Notes: generated by a model not told the origin, from the letters alone. DNA of 64,000 nucleotides from Pseudomonadota bacterium (GCA_023412495.1 JAEYNP010000042.1:72959-136958); one strand, 5' to 3'; shown: positions 8,776 through 18,037, numbered from the stretch's first letter. Translations and numbers: made by a program.

Positions 8776-10155
8776 TCACAGATTGAGATAATTGAGAAGC
8801 AGGCCGTTAATGTAGAGATTATCGGGGCTTATGCTTCCCAGGTCCACCTCTCGCTGTTTATCCTTTGGCAGGACGATGCCGTTCTTGAGTTTTGATATGC
8901 ACACTCGGGGGCGCTCGAGGCGATTGCCGACGCCGGATACCATGCCGATGCTGCCGTCGGACAGCTCGACATATGTTCCGGGAGGATAGATGCCGATTAG
9001 CTTTATAAAGAGGCTGAGCAAGCCGGCGTGAAAGGCGCCTTTATCGTTGATCATTATCGAAAATGCCTGTTGAGGGGTCAACGCCTTTTTATAGGGGCGA
9101 ACTGCGGTGAGGGCCTCGAAGACATCGATAATCTGCAGAAGGTCAATGACGGGATTGGTGAGGACCCAGGCCGGGCGTTGCGGATAGCCTCTGCCGTCAT
9201 GTCGCTGATGATGTCCCCAGGATGCGGCGATATCCAGGGCGGTAGCATCTTTTTGGGCGAGCAGCAGCTCCGCGCCTGTGCGGGGATGATCCTTGATGAG
9301 GCTGTATTCCTCGTCACTGAGGGCGCTGGTTTTATAAAGGATTTCGGGCGCAATCTTGCTCTTGCCGATGTCATGGAACATAGCTGCGGTAGCCAGGGCG
9401 AGGATATCCTCCTGAGGCCAGTTAAGTTGCATCCCCATATAAACGGCGATAGAACTCACCCTGACGGAATGGCCAACGGTATAACTGTCATAATCCGGGT
9501 AGTGGATGTACTGCATCACATCGGCAAAATTGGTCCGGGTAAAATGCAGCATGAATTCGCTGACCGAGCGGGCGCTGTCAATATCGAGTTCGCGGTTGTA
9601 GGCGGCATTGCCATGCGCCTGGGTGACCACATCGAATATTGCCTGATAGATAAGGGCAGGTGACTGCAGGAACCCGCCTGTCTCTTCTCCTTCCCACGGT
9701 TTCTTGCCATCGGCGAGGCCTATCGCCGGTTGGTCGTTATAATGGCCGGCGAGGGTAATGGTTTCGATGCCATGTTTTTTGAAGAGCTCTCTCGCCTCTG
9801 CAAGACCCGAGAGTTGGTTTTTTAAACTGTCGCTGAGATCCATGAATCGGTTCACGGTGTCGATGGTGACATTCTCTGAGAAGGAGATGCCTCCGCAGCG
9901 AAGAAGCTTCATGAACGACATGAGTTGTCGTCCGACTACGGTTGGGCCGAATAACCGTTTTCCGTCAAAGACAAAGTGGTTGTCGATGATGCCAAGAAAA
10001 AACTCCTTGCGGTTATTTGCCTTGAAAAACTCGACAAGATTTTCGACGAAAACCTCGGTGTAATTAAGTACTTTGGGGTGCTTGGAGAAGTAGAGCCTTC
10101 GGTTGGCTATGCCTTTGCAGAGCAAGATAATGATATCGTTGACTGTGTTGTCCAT
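8776..10155 (-). CDS. HD-GYP-type phosphohydrolase domain protein
   Basis: Probable signalling protein with a C-terminal HD-GYP domain, a domain that often hydrolyses cyclic di-GMP. The 459-aa form begins at the ATG at 10155, two bases after the upstream gene; an in-frame ATG at 10227 would overlap that gene and is less likely. Residues 1-130 form a module seen in many deltaproteobacterial HD-GYP proteins (LYFSKHPKVLNY and FVFDGKRLF motifs). The HD site is MFHDIGKSKI at about 265, and the GYP signature reads HHQRHDGRGYP at about 325. The distal domain ends in a small beta region (YVELSDGSIGMVSGVGN). It is last in a three-gene operon. Confidence 0.85.
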   Translation of the reverse strand: MDNTVNDIIILLCKGIANRRLYFSKHPKVLNYTEVFVENLVEFFKANNRKEFFLGIIDNHFVFDGKRLFGPTVVGRQLMSFMKLLRCGGISFSENVTIDTVNRFMDLSDSLKNQLSGLAEARELFKKHGIETITLAGHYNDQPAIGLADGKKPWEGEETGGFLQSPALIYQAIFDVVTQAHGNAAYNRELDIDSARSVSEFMLHFTRTNFADVMQYIHYPDYDSYTVGHSVRVSSIAVYMGMQLNWPQEDILALATAAMFHDIGKSKIAPEILYKTSALSDEEYSLIKDHPRTGAELLLAQKDATALDIAASWGHHQRHDGRGYPQRPAWVLTNPVIDLLQIIDVFEALTAVRPYKKALTPQQAFSIMINDKGAFHAGLLSLFIKLIGIYPPGTYVELSDGSIGMVSGVGNRLERPRVCISKLKNGIVLPKDKQREVDLGSISPDNLYINGLLLNYLNL

Positions 10156-10157
10156 AA

Positions 10158-12092
10158 TCAGCCCAATGGCTTGCGTTTGAGACGTTTCAGGGTTTGCGTG
10201 GCCGCTTCGCGGCAAGGCGATGGCCATTTGGGGACGACGATCATTTTCTTTTCGGTCAGTATCTTTTCGAGCAGGTCCCGCGTTCCGTCAACCTGTAGCT
10301 GCGCCGTCGCCTTGATGGTTTGAACCACCCAGTTTAGGTTTCTTACCGCCTCATCGATCATCGGCAGTCGCTCGACCACCAGTTTCCCCGCCATTATATG
10401 CAAACTGACTGGATATCGCTTTTGCTGTGCAACAGCCAGGTAAGATTGGAGAAATTGCACGTGTTCAGGCAGGGTCAGGTCCATGAGCGGGGCAACAGCC
10501 TCGATCAGCCAATCGGGCGGCGCCGCCCTGAGGCCGGCAAGCACACGGGAAGCGACCTGCATTCTCATCGACGTTTCCAGAAGTACCGCGTAGAGCGGGT
10601 AGGCTATTCTTAACTCCGGGGCAAAGATATCATCGGCTATCTTCCGCTCCCTGATCGATTCGATGACTTCCAGTTCCAGCAATTGATCTCGCATAACTTT
10701 GCCGGGAATTCCGGCTGCAATACTTGCAAGCTCGTTGAATAGTCGCTGTTGCTCTGCCTGACGGCCCACTGCCAGCAGTTCGTTTATCATCGTTGGCCAG
10801 AGGCGTTCGATGAAGATTGGCTGGAGCCGGCGACAGAGCATGACAAGAAAAGGCAGTGACGAAAAGATATTCATGCCGCGAAGTTGCAGGGCCACGAAGT
10901 CGACCGCTTCACGCAAGCGTATGGTCTCTGTGCACTCCGCCAGGTGAACAATACCCTTGACCAGCACGTCGACCATTTGAAGGGAGAAGGACGTGGTGAG
11001 GATAGCGCGAAGGTTACGGCGAATATTTTCCCCAGCTTCGGCATCCTGAGGGTATTGCAGCAACTGCAGGAGAACAGCCAGTTCGTCGTATTGAATATTC
11101 TCATTAAATGAATCGAGCAGCCTGTCTTCCGAGTAATTGTCCTGGACAAAGGACTCGATTTCACCGATTGTCATATAGGTGCCTTTGTCCCTGGATGGCA
11201 AACTCGTTTTTCCGTCTCCTTCTGTCTTTTGTGGCCTTTGAGCATGGCCACGATTGAATGCCGTCACCAAGAGATTGATGGTCTCCCGGGATTCATTGTC
11301 ATCCAGCTCTTGTCTCAGACCGTTGAAGATTGCCGACAGGGCATTCAAATCGTTATGGGAAAATACCTTTGCTTTTCCTTCTCCGAAAAAGGCACTGGCT
11401 ACCACTTTGGCCATCAGCTTGCGGACATCCTGCCAGCTGACGGCTGGCATTCCCCGGAGTTTTATTGGATTCTTCTCGAATCTCCGGGCCAGGGTGTTGA
11501 TGAATTCCCGGCATTTGGCAATCTGCTGACGGTCAAGTCCCTGCTCTTCGAGCATACCGAACATGGAATCAAGATTCTGTCCTTCTTCATCGTTTCGGAA
11601 TTCTCCAAGTATCGAGGCCTCATCGACAAGAAACTCCTTCTGGTTGATACGGATCGTCGACGGAAGACCAACTATCGCTGCCTTGGTGAACTGCTTGACG
11701 CTCAGCAGTTGAGAACGATGCAGTAAGACAGTCCTGGCGAATTGCAGCAGATCTGTCAAGTTGACGGTCCGGTCGATTTCAATCCGTCCAATGCCAAGAT
11801 CTCGAAAAAGCCTTTCTACCTCGGAGACGGGAGGGGAGACGGCTGTGATTTCCTGGCCTTCTACCAGCATTACCGTTCCCTTCAGTTCGATATCGGCCGA
11901 TCTTTTTGCCTCGGTGATCTTTTGGAGATTTTGCTGAAAAAGATGTGCCGCCCGATCCAGCACCGCATGACCTTCGGGGTAATAGGTGCCGATTTTGAAT
12001 ATGCGATGCAAGGATTCGAGAAACTCGTTGAGTGTCTTTTGCGGCAGCTGTTGTGATGCCTCTTCTGCCGATCGTAGCGGGTTGTCGCTCAT
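10158..12092 (-). CDS. Uncharacterised 644-aa helical signalling-associated protein
   Basis: I do not recognise the whole protein. Its first ~170 residues (FKIGTYYPEGHAVLDRAAHLF, then IELKGTVMLVEGQEI and ERLFRDLGIGRIEIDR) resemble the N-terminal 'Y-P-x-GH' module that precedes HD-GYP domains, and the same layout is visible in the neighbouring HD-GYP protein. The rest is mostly amphipathic helices of HEAT-like spacing. No transmembrane segment or enzyme motif is seen. It lies between the HEAT/cNMP gene (23-bp gap) and the HD-GYP gene (2-bp gap), so it probably works with them, perhaps as a scaffold. Confidence 0.75.
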   Translation of the reverse strand: MSDNPLRSAEEASQQLPQKTLNEFLESLHRIFKIGTYYPEGHAVLDRAAHLFQQNLQKITEAKRSADIELKGTVMLVEGQEITAVSPPVSEVERLFRDLGIGRIEIDRTVNLTDLLQFARTVLLHRSQLLSVKQFTKAAIVGLPSTIRINQKEFLVDEASILGEFRNDEEGQNLDSMFGMLEEQGLDRQQIAKCREFINTLARRFEKNPIKLRGMPAVSWQDVRKLMAKVVASAFFGEGKAKVFSHNDLNALSAIFNGLRQELDDNESRETINLLVTAFNRGHAQRPQKTEGDGKTSLPSRDKGTYMTIGEIESFVQDNYSEDRLLDSFNENIQYDELAVLLQLLQYPQDAEAGENIRRNLRAILTTSFSLQMVDVLVKGIVHLAECTETIRLREAVDFVALQLRGMNIFSSLPFLVMLCRRLQPIFIERLWPTMINELLAVGRQAEQQRLFNELASIAAGIPGKVMRDQLLELEVIESIRERKIADDIFAPELRIAYPLYAVLLETSMRMQVASRVLAGLRAAPPDWLIEAVAPLMDLTLPEHVQFLQSYLAVAQQKRYPVSLHIMAGKLVVERLPMIDEAVRNLNWVVQTIKATAQLQVDGTRDLLEKILTEKKMIVVPKWPSPCREAATQTLKRLKRKPLG

Positions 12093-12115
12093 GACTCAAT
12101 GAAACCAATGCATGA

Positions 12116-14395
12116 TCATGTCGGAATGGTCACCTTGATGCTTTCACATATGTAGAGGGTGTCTGCTTGTGGTTCTTGAAATTGCGCAAAAACTGTAGCT
12201 TCCGAAGGGTTGGCATTGGTCCGCATTATACCGATTACCGTTGCCGCCGTGGAATGCACTCCACCTGAGGACAAACGCATGGCGATTTTGAGGGAGCTGT
12301 GCAGTTGCCTGTAGATTTTTTCATTATCTTTTACCGGAGCGAGATACATCAATCCGCCCTGCAGTTTTTGAAGGATCGTGGCTTGTTTGTCGGGCCCATT
12401 GGTTCTGACAAACTGCACCCGCTCCTGGGGCGACAATTGTGGACCGTTCAGTTTCCTGAGCATGCTTGGCAGGATATCATTGGCGGAGCAGTAGCTGAGA
12501 ATCTTGTCGGCAAGCTGTGGAAAGTGAACGTGTGTTTGAATAAGATCCTCGAGATTGAAAACATGCGCGCTCAATTCCTTCCCAGCATAGAGGGAGACGT
12601 TCCATGGTTCTCCCGATAGGAAGATATCGCTACCGATCAGATCTCCTGCGCCCATGTCCTTGAAATACGCTTCTTCCCCTGCCTTGACCCGGCCTAGGCG
12701 GACGGTTCCGGTGTCGAATAGATGCAGGCAAGGGTCCGGGTTGCCTCGAGCTACAACCATTTCGCCTGGCTGATAGGTGCGAAACTTCAATACGGCACGA
12801 AAAGCCCTGGTCTCTTCTTCGGTCATTGCCGCATAAAACCTGCTCCACACCTTGCTGTGTCGCTTCATTTCCTCGGTAATTGGCGGCTCGATGACGACTT
12901 TTTTTGCTTTATTCGTTTTTGGCGGCGCGCCATCCGTTTGACTTGCCTCTTGATTTGCCCCAGAATTTATTGATTTCGAATCGTTATTCGCAGCCTCTTC
13001 ATCCCGCAGGAGCCGGTCAAATTCCTCCTCGTTGGCCACTGGTACGATGAACAGGTCGGTTGCCATGGGCGCAGGGGGTGGCTGTGCCGGCCGACTCTCG
13101 ACCTCACCCTCCGGAGAGATCTTCAGCTCGAGACTCAAGAGTGCGTCCTGGGCAGCCAGCAGAACTTTTTCACCTTCATCGACCTGCTGTTTACGCTGGG
13201 ACACGAATTCCTTGACCACTTTCAAGGTCCTCGGCGATGGCTCAAACTTGATCCTGTTGAAGATGGTCAGCAGTAATTCGTCCCGGACGTGAACGGCGAA
13301 TTGGTCGCGTTTTTCAAGCAGTTCACACAGAGCATTGCCGACTTCTCTTCCACCCAGGTTGCCAAGTTGTACAACCACCTGTTGTTTCAGGTCATCACTG
13401 ATATGCTTCAAGGCTTCGATAAGCCTATCGCGCATTTTTGGGCCCCCAAGTTTGGTTATGCAGTTCAGGATCTGCATTTGTACGCGGATATCCTTGTGGG
13501 CTAAGTGCGGTCGCACCAGGTCGTACAGATTCGGGTCGCCCAGGCGGGAGATAATGATGATCAGGTTTCTTAACACATACCAGGGTGGATCCTGCTTCAG
13601 GCAATACTCACAGATCGGCACGACAGCTTTGCCGGTAGCCGGAATGAACTCTATCAGATTGAAGCGCTTGTCCTTGTCCTGGCAGTCGATCAAGGTCTGG
13701 ACCATTACTGCCGCCGCCTTGCTGCCGAGGTGCAGCAGCAGACACCGCGCGATATCCCGACGATCCTCCTTGGTGTCAAGTATAATGTCGACCAATTTCC
13801 GCAGGAAGGTTTCGTCTGCCAGGTCAGCATAGATTTGGCAAATGATCTTGCGAATGATATCCGGCTTTTGGATAACACCTTTTTGAACTTGGGAGAGGAT
13901 GATGATGAAGTTCTCCGTCTGGTACCAAAGACCCAGGTGGAGCATACTTCGAAGCATCGACTGCAATTGTTGACAAATGAAGTGGAAGCCGGCGAGAAAC
14001 TCGGTCTCGTTTTGCAGCCAGTTGACCAGGTGGAGAGATATTACCTCGAGAAATTCAAGATAGTTGTCTGATTTCAGTATCTTGTCGGCGATGATCGAAA
14101 GAATGAAGACAGCCCTCTCTCGCAGTTCCTTATTGGGGGAGCAGGCGCATTCTCCTATTTTGTCGATAGTTTTGCGAACGGAGTCTGTGGAATGCTCTTG
14201 GTATTCACTGTGAAGATAATCGATGAGGGCTTCGACAAACTCGCTGTTGAGGAGGATATTGAACCGGTCGTTCTGCAGTTCTGCAATCCCCCGCTGGAGC
14301 CTCAACTGTCTCCGCTTGCATTCGTTGGAATGCATGAGGCTCTGGGTGCTGGCAATCGCCTCCTCATGCCTTTTCTTATCAATCTTGATCACCAT
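12116..14395 (-). CDS. HEAT-repeat protein with cyclic-nucleotide-binding domain
   Basis: First gene of the minus-strand signalling operon, 759 aa. Residues 1-400 are repeated helical pairs (for example ALCELLEKRDQFAVHVRDEL) typical of HEAT/ARM arrays. A low-complexity linker (about 420-500) follows, then a cNMP-binding fold at about 505-620, with AVLKFRTYQPGEMVVARGN at its start and MGAGDLIGSDIFLSGEPW in the phosphate-binding-cassette position. That cassette lacks the usual R-x-A arginine, so it may bind something other than cAMP or be a protein-interaction module. The last ~130 residues could be PilZ-like, but this is weak. No ribosome site is obvious at the ATG. Confidence 0.8.
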   Translation of the reverse strand: MVIKIDKKRHEEAIASTQSLMHSNECKRRQLRLQRGIAELQNDRFNILLNSEFVEALIDYLHSEYQEHSTDSVRKTIDKIGECACSPNKELRERAVFILSIIADKILKSDNYLEFLEVISLHLVNWLQNETEFLAGFHFICQQLQSMLRSMLHLGLWYQTENFIIILSQVQKGVIQKPDIIRKIICQIYADLADETFLRKLVDIILDTKEDRRDIARCLLLHLGSKAAAVMVQTLIDCQDKDKRFNLIEFIPATGKAVVPICEYCLKQDPPWYVLRNLIIIISRLGDPNLYDLVRPHLAHKDIRVQMQILNCITKLGGPKMRDRLIEALKHISDDLKQQVVVQLGNLGGREVGNALCELLEKRDQFAVHVRDELLLTIFNRIKFEPSPRTLKVVKEFVSQRKQQVDEGEKVLLAAQDALLSLELKISPEGEVESRPAQPPPAPMATDLFIVPVANEEEFDRLLRDEEAANNDSKSINSGANQEASQTDGAPPKTNKAKKVVIEPPITEEMKRHSKVWSRFYAAMTEEETRAFRAVLKFRTYQPGEMVVARGNPDPCLHLFDTGTVRLGRVKAGEEAYFKDMGAGDLIGSDIFLSGEPWNVSLYAGKELSAHVFNLEDLIQTHVHFPQLADKILSYCSANDILPSMLRKLNGPQLSPQERVQFVRTNGPDKQATILQKLQGGLMYLAPVKDNEKIYRQLHSSLKIAMRLSSGGVHSTAATVIGIMRTNANPSEATVFAQFQEPQADTLYICESIKVTIPT

Positions 14396-14810
14396 ATCGA
14401 AAATAGTAATTTGAGAGGAGGGCAGATCGTAGAACGGTCTTCAGAGGTGTTTGGTCAACGGCAGTCTGGGGTACGGAGTTTACAAAAGGTGCTTGAGCAG
14501 TGTCTTTTTTTCGAGCCCGTCTCATATGACCTTGTTTCTGCCATTCTGAACCTCCTAAGCTCTTTTATGCTTTCGCTCTGTCCCGCTTATATTCTGCTGA
14601 TAATCTGCTCATCCAAGGATTACTAGTTTGGTATAAAGGATGCAATAGGTATAAATACCTATTTTTAGGAATTGCTTTAACAGTGGAATGGTGCAACATC
14701 TACATTAATTGATGCAGTTATTATCCAAAATGGCCGTAACACGGCCTCAGCACTAAAGTTTTTAAGAGCTGGGGTTATAGGTGAAATTACCTAGGACTCA
14801 ATGATAGAAT
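14396..14810. other. Intergenic region upstream of the signalling operon
   Basis: About 415 bp of AT-rich sequence. It must carry the leftward promoter of the HEAT/cNMP operon, but I cannot choose one. A plus-strand open frame overlapping 14192-14626 reads mostly against the HEAT gene and is not credible. Confidence 0.4.
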
Positions 14811-14966
14811 CGTAAAAAGTGCTCCAACCTGTGGAGATGGACTCTGGAAAAAGTTCGATATACGAGGAGTAGTGTCTGAAACGGTGCTTTGGTAGTACAT
14901 ATGGTACAGCGAAGCGCCGTTTCAGACCTGCAACGAAGTAGATCGGACTTTTTACGAGTCCATCAA
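14811..14966 (+). repeat. Dispersed dyad repeat family 1, copy 1
   Basis: A 156-bp element that recurs in the same orientation at 61297-61450 with only seven differences (five substitutions, two single-base gaps). It begins CGTAAAAAGT and ends with ACTTTTTACG plus GAGTCCATCAA, so its ends are inverted repeats. The centre (14874-14927) is a 54-nt hairpin with GTCTGAAACG at one foot and CGTTTCAGAC at the other. GATGGACTC near the left pairs with GAGTCCATC at the right end. This copy lies between the signalling operon promoter region and the tRNA-Arg terminator. Confidence 0.85.
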
Positions 14967-15003
14967 TAAAAAAAGCGCTTAAGGATGATACCTTAAGCGC
15001 TTC
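14966..15003 (-). terminator. Intrinsic terminator of tRNA-Arg copy 1
   Basis: A 12-bp perfect stem, AAGCGCTTAAGG / CCTTAAGCGCTT (14973-14984 and 14991-15002), has an A-run on its left side, which reads as a T-run on the minus strand. It lies 11 bp after the 3' end of the tRNA and is the expected native terminator. The second tRNA copy has no such hairpin. Confidence 0.88.
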
Positions 15004-15011
15004 TTAATTTT

Positions 15012-15094
15012 CTTGGCGCACCCGGAGGGATTCGAACCCCCGACACCCGGCTTCGAAGGCCGATGCTCTATCCAGCTGAGCTACGAGTGCATGC
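15012..15094. repeat. Element boundary att direct repeat (left, attL-like)
   Basis: 83 bp identical to 24781-24863, covering the whole tRNA-Arg gene plus two bases beyond its CCA end and four beyond its 5' end. A further 19 bp, CCAATGGATACCATGTTCG, is also shared just outside (15099-15117 and 24872-24890) with a small offset. The integrase gene starts 160 bp to the right. Direct repeats of a tRNA gene next to an integrase are the standard mark of site-specific integration. Confidence 0.88.
15014..15090 (-). tRNA. tRNA-Arg (anticodon TCG), copy 1
   Basis: 77 nt including an encoded CCA. On the minus strand the acceptor GCACTCG pairs with CGGGTGC, the D arm is GCTC...GAGC, the anticodon stem TCGGC pairs with GCCGG around loop CTTCGAA (anticodon TCG, reading CGA), and the T loop is TTCGAAT. 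Identical to the copy at 24783-24859. The 5' flank on this side belongs to the integrated element, the 3' flank with its terminator to the chromosome. Confidence 0.96.
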
Positions 15095-15221
15095 GGTGCC
15101 AATGGATACCATGTTCGCTCAAGTATAAGGTATTCAAAGTTTATTTTCAACAGGATTAGCGTTGATAATAAATCCCAACAAGTGAAAGCGACCTCAAAAC
15201 ACACTTCAAAATCAGCAAAAG

Positions 15222-15238
15222 TTTCCTAATAGTTTCCT
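15222..15238 (+). repeat. Possible integrase arm-type site (left)
   Basis: TTTCCTAATAGTTTCCT, a 17-mer containing two spaced TTTCC units, lies just before the integrase gene. The same 17-mer, in the same orientation, lies at 24673-24689 near the other end of the element. Positions inside both ends fit integrase arm-binding sites; a small duplication is the other explanation. Confidence 0.45.
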
Positions 15239-15253
15239 TTAGGAGATGCTTAA

Positions 15254-16336
15254 ATGCCAGTGTACAAGAGGTGTGGAAAGTGCTACGCGGACAATTCATT
15301 GAAAAATCGTCTTTGTCAGGATTGCAGGACGGCGCTTGGTTCGAAGTTCAGTGTCAAGGTCAGGGACGCCATTACAGGAAGATGGCAGACAAAGGTTGTC
15401 CCATCCCTAAAGCTTGCGCGTGAGGTGGAAGCTAAGTTCAAGGTTGGGATAATCGAAGGGAGTCTGCTACCGGCAAAGCAGAAGCGCACGAAGGATGTCT
15501 CCTTTCCGGCCTATCTGGAGTGGGCCAAATCCAGCAAGAAGACGTGGAAGGACGATGAGCAGAGATGGACAACACACGTTGAAAAGCATGATCACAAAAC
15601 ACCGGCTGGCATACTGCGAATTATCCAGGAGATGCACGGAACCGGCGATTACAAACCAGGGACAGTTGATCACGTCCTGAAACTCATCAGGCGCGTCTAT
15701 AACTGGCACATCAATAACGGGCTATGGTCTGGCGTCAACCCCTGTGACGGGGTAAAGCTTCCGAAGTATGACAACCGGATCAGTAACCCATTGTCAACTC
15801 AAGAGGCTGCAAACCTTATCAAGTACCTTGCGACCCATCACAATAGGCGCTCCGCTTTGGTTGTCCTCTTCGCCCTGTTCACCGGCAGACGGAAAGGGGA
15901 GATACTGAACCTCACATGGGAAGACATCAATTTTGACCTTGAGATAATCACGTGCAGGGACACGAAGAACGGGGCGAGTTTATCTTTTCCGTTGAATGGC
16001 GGGGCGCTGGCGGTGCTGGATGAGGCAAGGAAATTGCGCACAGGTAAATACGTCTTCCCGTCTTCATCCGGAAACCATTATTACAACGTTTTCAATCACA
16101 CATGGGCGAGACTCAAGAAGCGCCTATTGAAGGAAGGTGTTGTCGAGAAGCCTTTCAGGTTCCACGACTTGCGGCATACCTATGCTTCTCATCTGGCGTC
16201 TTCGGGGAAGGTCGATATTTACACCTTGAAGAAGCTACTGGGACACAAGGACATCACCCTTACAGAAAGGTATGCGCACTTGATTGACGGGAGATTGAGG
16301 AAGGGGACAGAGATTCAGGACTCCCTGTATATTTGA
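15254..16336 (+). CDS. Tyrosine site-specific integrase with N-terminal zinc ribbon
   Basis: Integrase that probably inserts the element into tRNA-Arg. The 360-aa product starts at an ATG with the site AGGAG eight bases upstream. Residues 7-25 form a CxxC...CxxC zinc ribbon (CGKC and CQDC), unusual ahead of an AP2-like arm-binding region. A SAM-like core-binding domain lies at about 75-160 and the catalytic domain at about 175-350, with R in TGRRKGE (about 210), HDLRHTYASH (about 303), LLGHKD and the nucleophile Y in ERYAHL (about 338). All catalytic residues are present, so it looks intact. It lies 160 bp from the left tRNA copy. Confidence 0.93.
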   Translation: MPVYKRCGKCYADNSLKNRLCQDCRTALGSKFSVKVRDAITGRWQTKVVPSLKLAREVEAKFKVGIIEGSLLPAKQKRTKDVSFPAYLEWAKSSKKTWKDDEQRWTTHVEKHDHKTPAGILRIIQEMHGTGDYKPGTVDHVLKLIRRVYNWHINNGLWSGVNPCDGVKLPKYDNRISNPLSTQEAANLIKYLATHHNRRSALVVLFALFTGRRKGEILNLTWEDINFDLEIITCRDTKNGASLSFPLNGGALAVLDEARKLRTGKYVFPSSSGNHYYNVFNHTWARLKKRLLKEGVVEKPFRFHDLRHTYASHLASSGKVDIYTLKKLLGHKDITLTERYAHLIDGRLRKGTEIQDSLYI

Positions 16337-16415
16337 CTCGGATCTGACAATCCAGGCGGGACGGGGGATGACAACAGATGTCTCCCCCCCTGTCCACCGG
16401 TTCACAATTTCTGTT

Positions 16416-16610
16416 CTATTTCTTTGCGGCCTGGAGAACACCGCGCAGTTCATCAAGTTTAAGCCGGATGTCTGCCACCAGATTTTCAATTACCGGAATT
16501 TTGGTATGTTCAATGTCTTCCCATTCAATGAACAGATCGCCAGCTTCTGCATACACATGACTTCCGACAGACACCTCAACTTCGCTCCCTTCGTCAAAAC
16601 GTGCAACCAA
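16416..16610 (-). CDS. Small acidic protein downstream of the kinase
   Basis: 64 aa starting at a TTG, 31 bp after the histidine kinase gene on the same strand. It has a beta-rich N half (GSEVEVSVGSHVYAEAGDLF) and a helical C half (IRLKLDELRGVLQAAKK). The frame stays open upstream for some codons into the kinase gene without an ATG or GTG, so the exact start is uncertain. Not recognised. Its placement suggests it is co-expressed with the kinase, possibly as a regulator or partner. Confidence 0.5.
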   Translation of the reverse strand: MVARFDEGSEVEVSVGSHVYAEAGDLFIEWEDIEHTKIPVIENLVADIRLKLDELRGVLQAAKK

Positions 16611-16641
16611 TTTCCAAGTTGGGAGGTTAAGGTCGTTCCGT

Positions 16642-17907
16642 CTACCTTTTCCCCTTGTTAATAGGCAAAATAACGGTGAAGGTTGTTCCTTTCCCTACTT
16701 CGCTCTCAACCCGGATATCTCCCCTGTGGTCTCGTACGATGCCGTGGCTGATAGACAAGCCCAGACCAGTTCCCTTCTTGCTGGATTTCGTGGTGTAAAA
16801 CGGTTGAAATATACGGGATAATTGCGCTTCACTCATACCCTTCCCGTTATCTTTGATCGAAAAGGCGATGTGTTGATCATCACGCCAGGTTTTACATTCA
16901 AGCACTCCGCCCTTTGGCCCACAAGCATCTATAGCATTCTTCAATAGATTGAGAATGACCTGTTTGATCTGGTCAGGAACAGCTGAGATCTTCGGCAGTT
17001 TTTCATCAAAAACAAGTACGGTAGAGATGCGCTTCTTCTTCAATTCGTTTTCGCATAGCAGTAGCAATGACTCAATAACATTGGAAAGATCTAACCGAGT
17101 TCTGGTGCCAGAGGATGGCCGATTGAATTCCTGAAGGTTTTGGATCAGATTCCTCATCCGAATACATTCGTCGATGGCAAGACCAAGCAACACCCGATCT
17201 TTCTCTTCGTATTTACCATACTTTTGGAAGCCCTTGAGAATTGTAGTAATACTTTGCAGAGGATTGTTGAATTCATGAGCTATGGATGCAGAAAGTGGCC
17301 CTATCGCAGAGAGCTTTTCCAAATGCAGGTATTGTGCTTGCTTTTCCTGAAGCTCGACAGTGCATTCATCAACTTGTTCCTCCAACTGCTTTCGTGCTGC
17401 TAACTGTGTACGAAGTTCAATTTCAGTCATTACCGATGCGGCCAAATCATTAACCACCGTCACTTCTTTGTGGCTCCACGTCCTTGGCTTCTTGTCGATG
17501 ACACAGAATGAGCCTAATGCATAACCGTCCGTGGTTATCAAAGGAATTCCGAGATATGCAATAACATCCAGGTCGTGAATTGCTGGATTGTCCTTGAATA
17601 GTGGGTGTTTTCGGGCATCCTCAAGGAGAAGAGGTTGGCCCGGTATGCGGTTGTGCTGGCAGAACGAGTGAGACAAAGGCGTCTCTCGGCGGGAGATCCA
17701 TGGCTCAGGAAGCCCGATGCAGCTTTTGAAAAACTGCCGGTCAGCATCAACAAGAGTTACAAGAGCCACTGGTGCGTCTACAAAGGTCACAGCCAGCCTG
17801 GAGAGACGATCAAAAGCCTCTTCTGTGGGCGTATCCAAGAGTGCAACTGCGTGGAGGGCGGCAAGTCGGGCGGGATCTTTAACATGTGAAGAAAGATCAT
17901 CGCTCAC
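16642..17907 (-). CDS. GAF-domain soluble histidine kinase
   Basis: 421 aa with no transmembrane segment. A GAF domain spans about 18-160 (LVDADRQFFKS, the EDARKHPLF and GSFCVID motifs), then a coiled coil (165-195), HisKA with H211 in SIAHEFNNPLQS, and a HATPase with the N box (NLLKNAIDAC), G1 (DNGKGMS) and G2 (KGTGLGLSI). All catalytic boxes are intact. Such kinases are normally chromosomal; here it lies inside the integrated element with no response regulator beside it. It may read the host cell's state for the element, or be a passenger gene. Confidence 0.92.
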   Translation of the reverse strand: MSDDLSSHVKDPARLAALHAVALLDTPTEEAFDRLSRLAVTFVDAPVALVTLVDADRQFFKSCIGLPEPWISRRETPLSHSFCQHNRIPGQPLLLEDARKHPLFKDNPAIHDLDVIAYLGIPLITTDGYALGSFCVIDKKPRTWSHKEVTVVNDLAASVMTEIELRTQLAARKQLEEQVDECTVELQEKQAQYLHLEKLSAIGPLSASIAHEFNNPLQSITTILKGFQKYGKYEEKDRVLLGLAIDECIRMRNLIQNLQEFNRPSSGTRTRLDLSNVIESLLLLCENELKKKRISTVLVFDEKLPKISAVPDQIKQVILNLLKNAIDACGPKGGVLECKTWRDDQHIAFSIKDNGKGMSEAQLSRIFQPFYTTKSSKKGTGLGLSISHGIVRDHRGDIRVESEVGKGTTFTVILPINKGKR

Positions 17908-18037
17908 GGTTAGATACCTCAGGTGGTAATGGTTTGATCGTCGAATCTCCGATGCTTTTGATTCGGCACGGATTTTAACATGTTTGTAAGAGCGAAAACA
18001 GGGTAATTATACCCAAAATAGCAAATGTGACAGGACG

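Noticed and set aside
14811..14966. Possible CRISPR or attC-type array from the repeated dyads
   Set aside because: Each family has single copies far apart, with no regular repeat-spacer pattern; no CRISPR array or integron attC series is present in the window.
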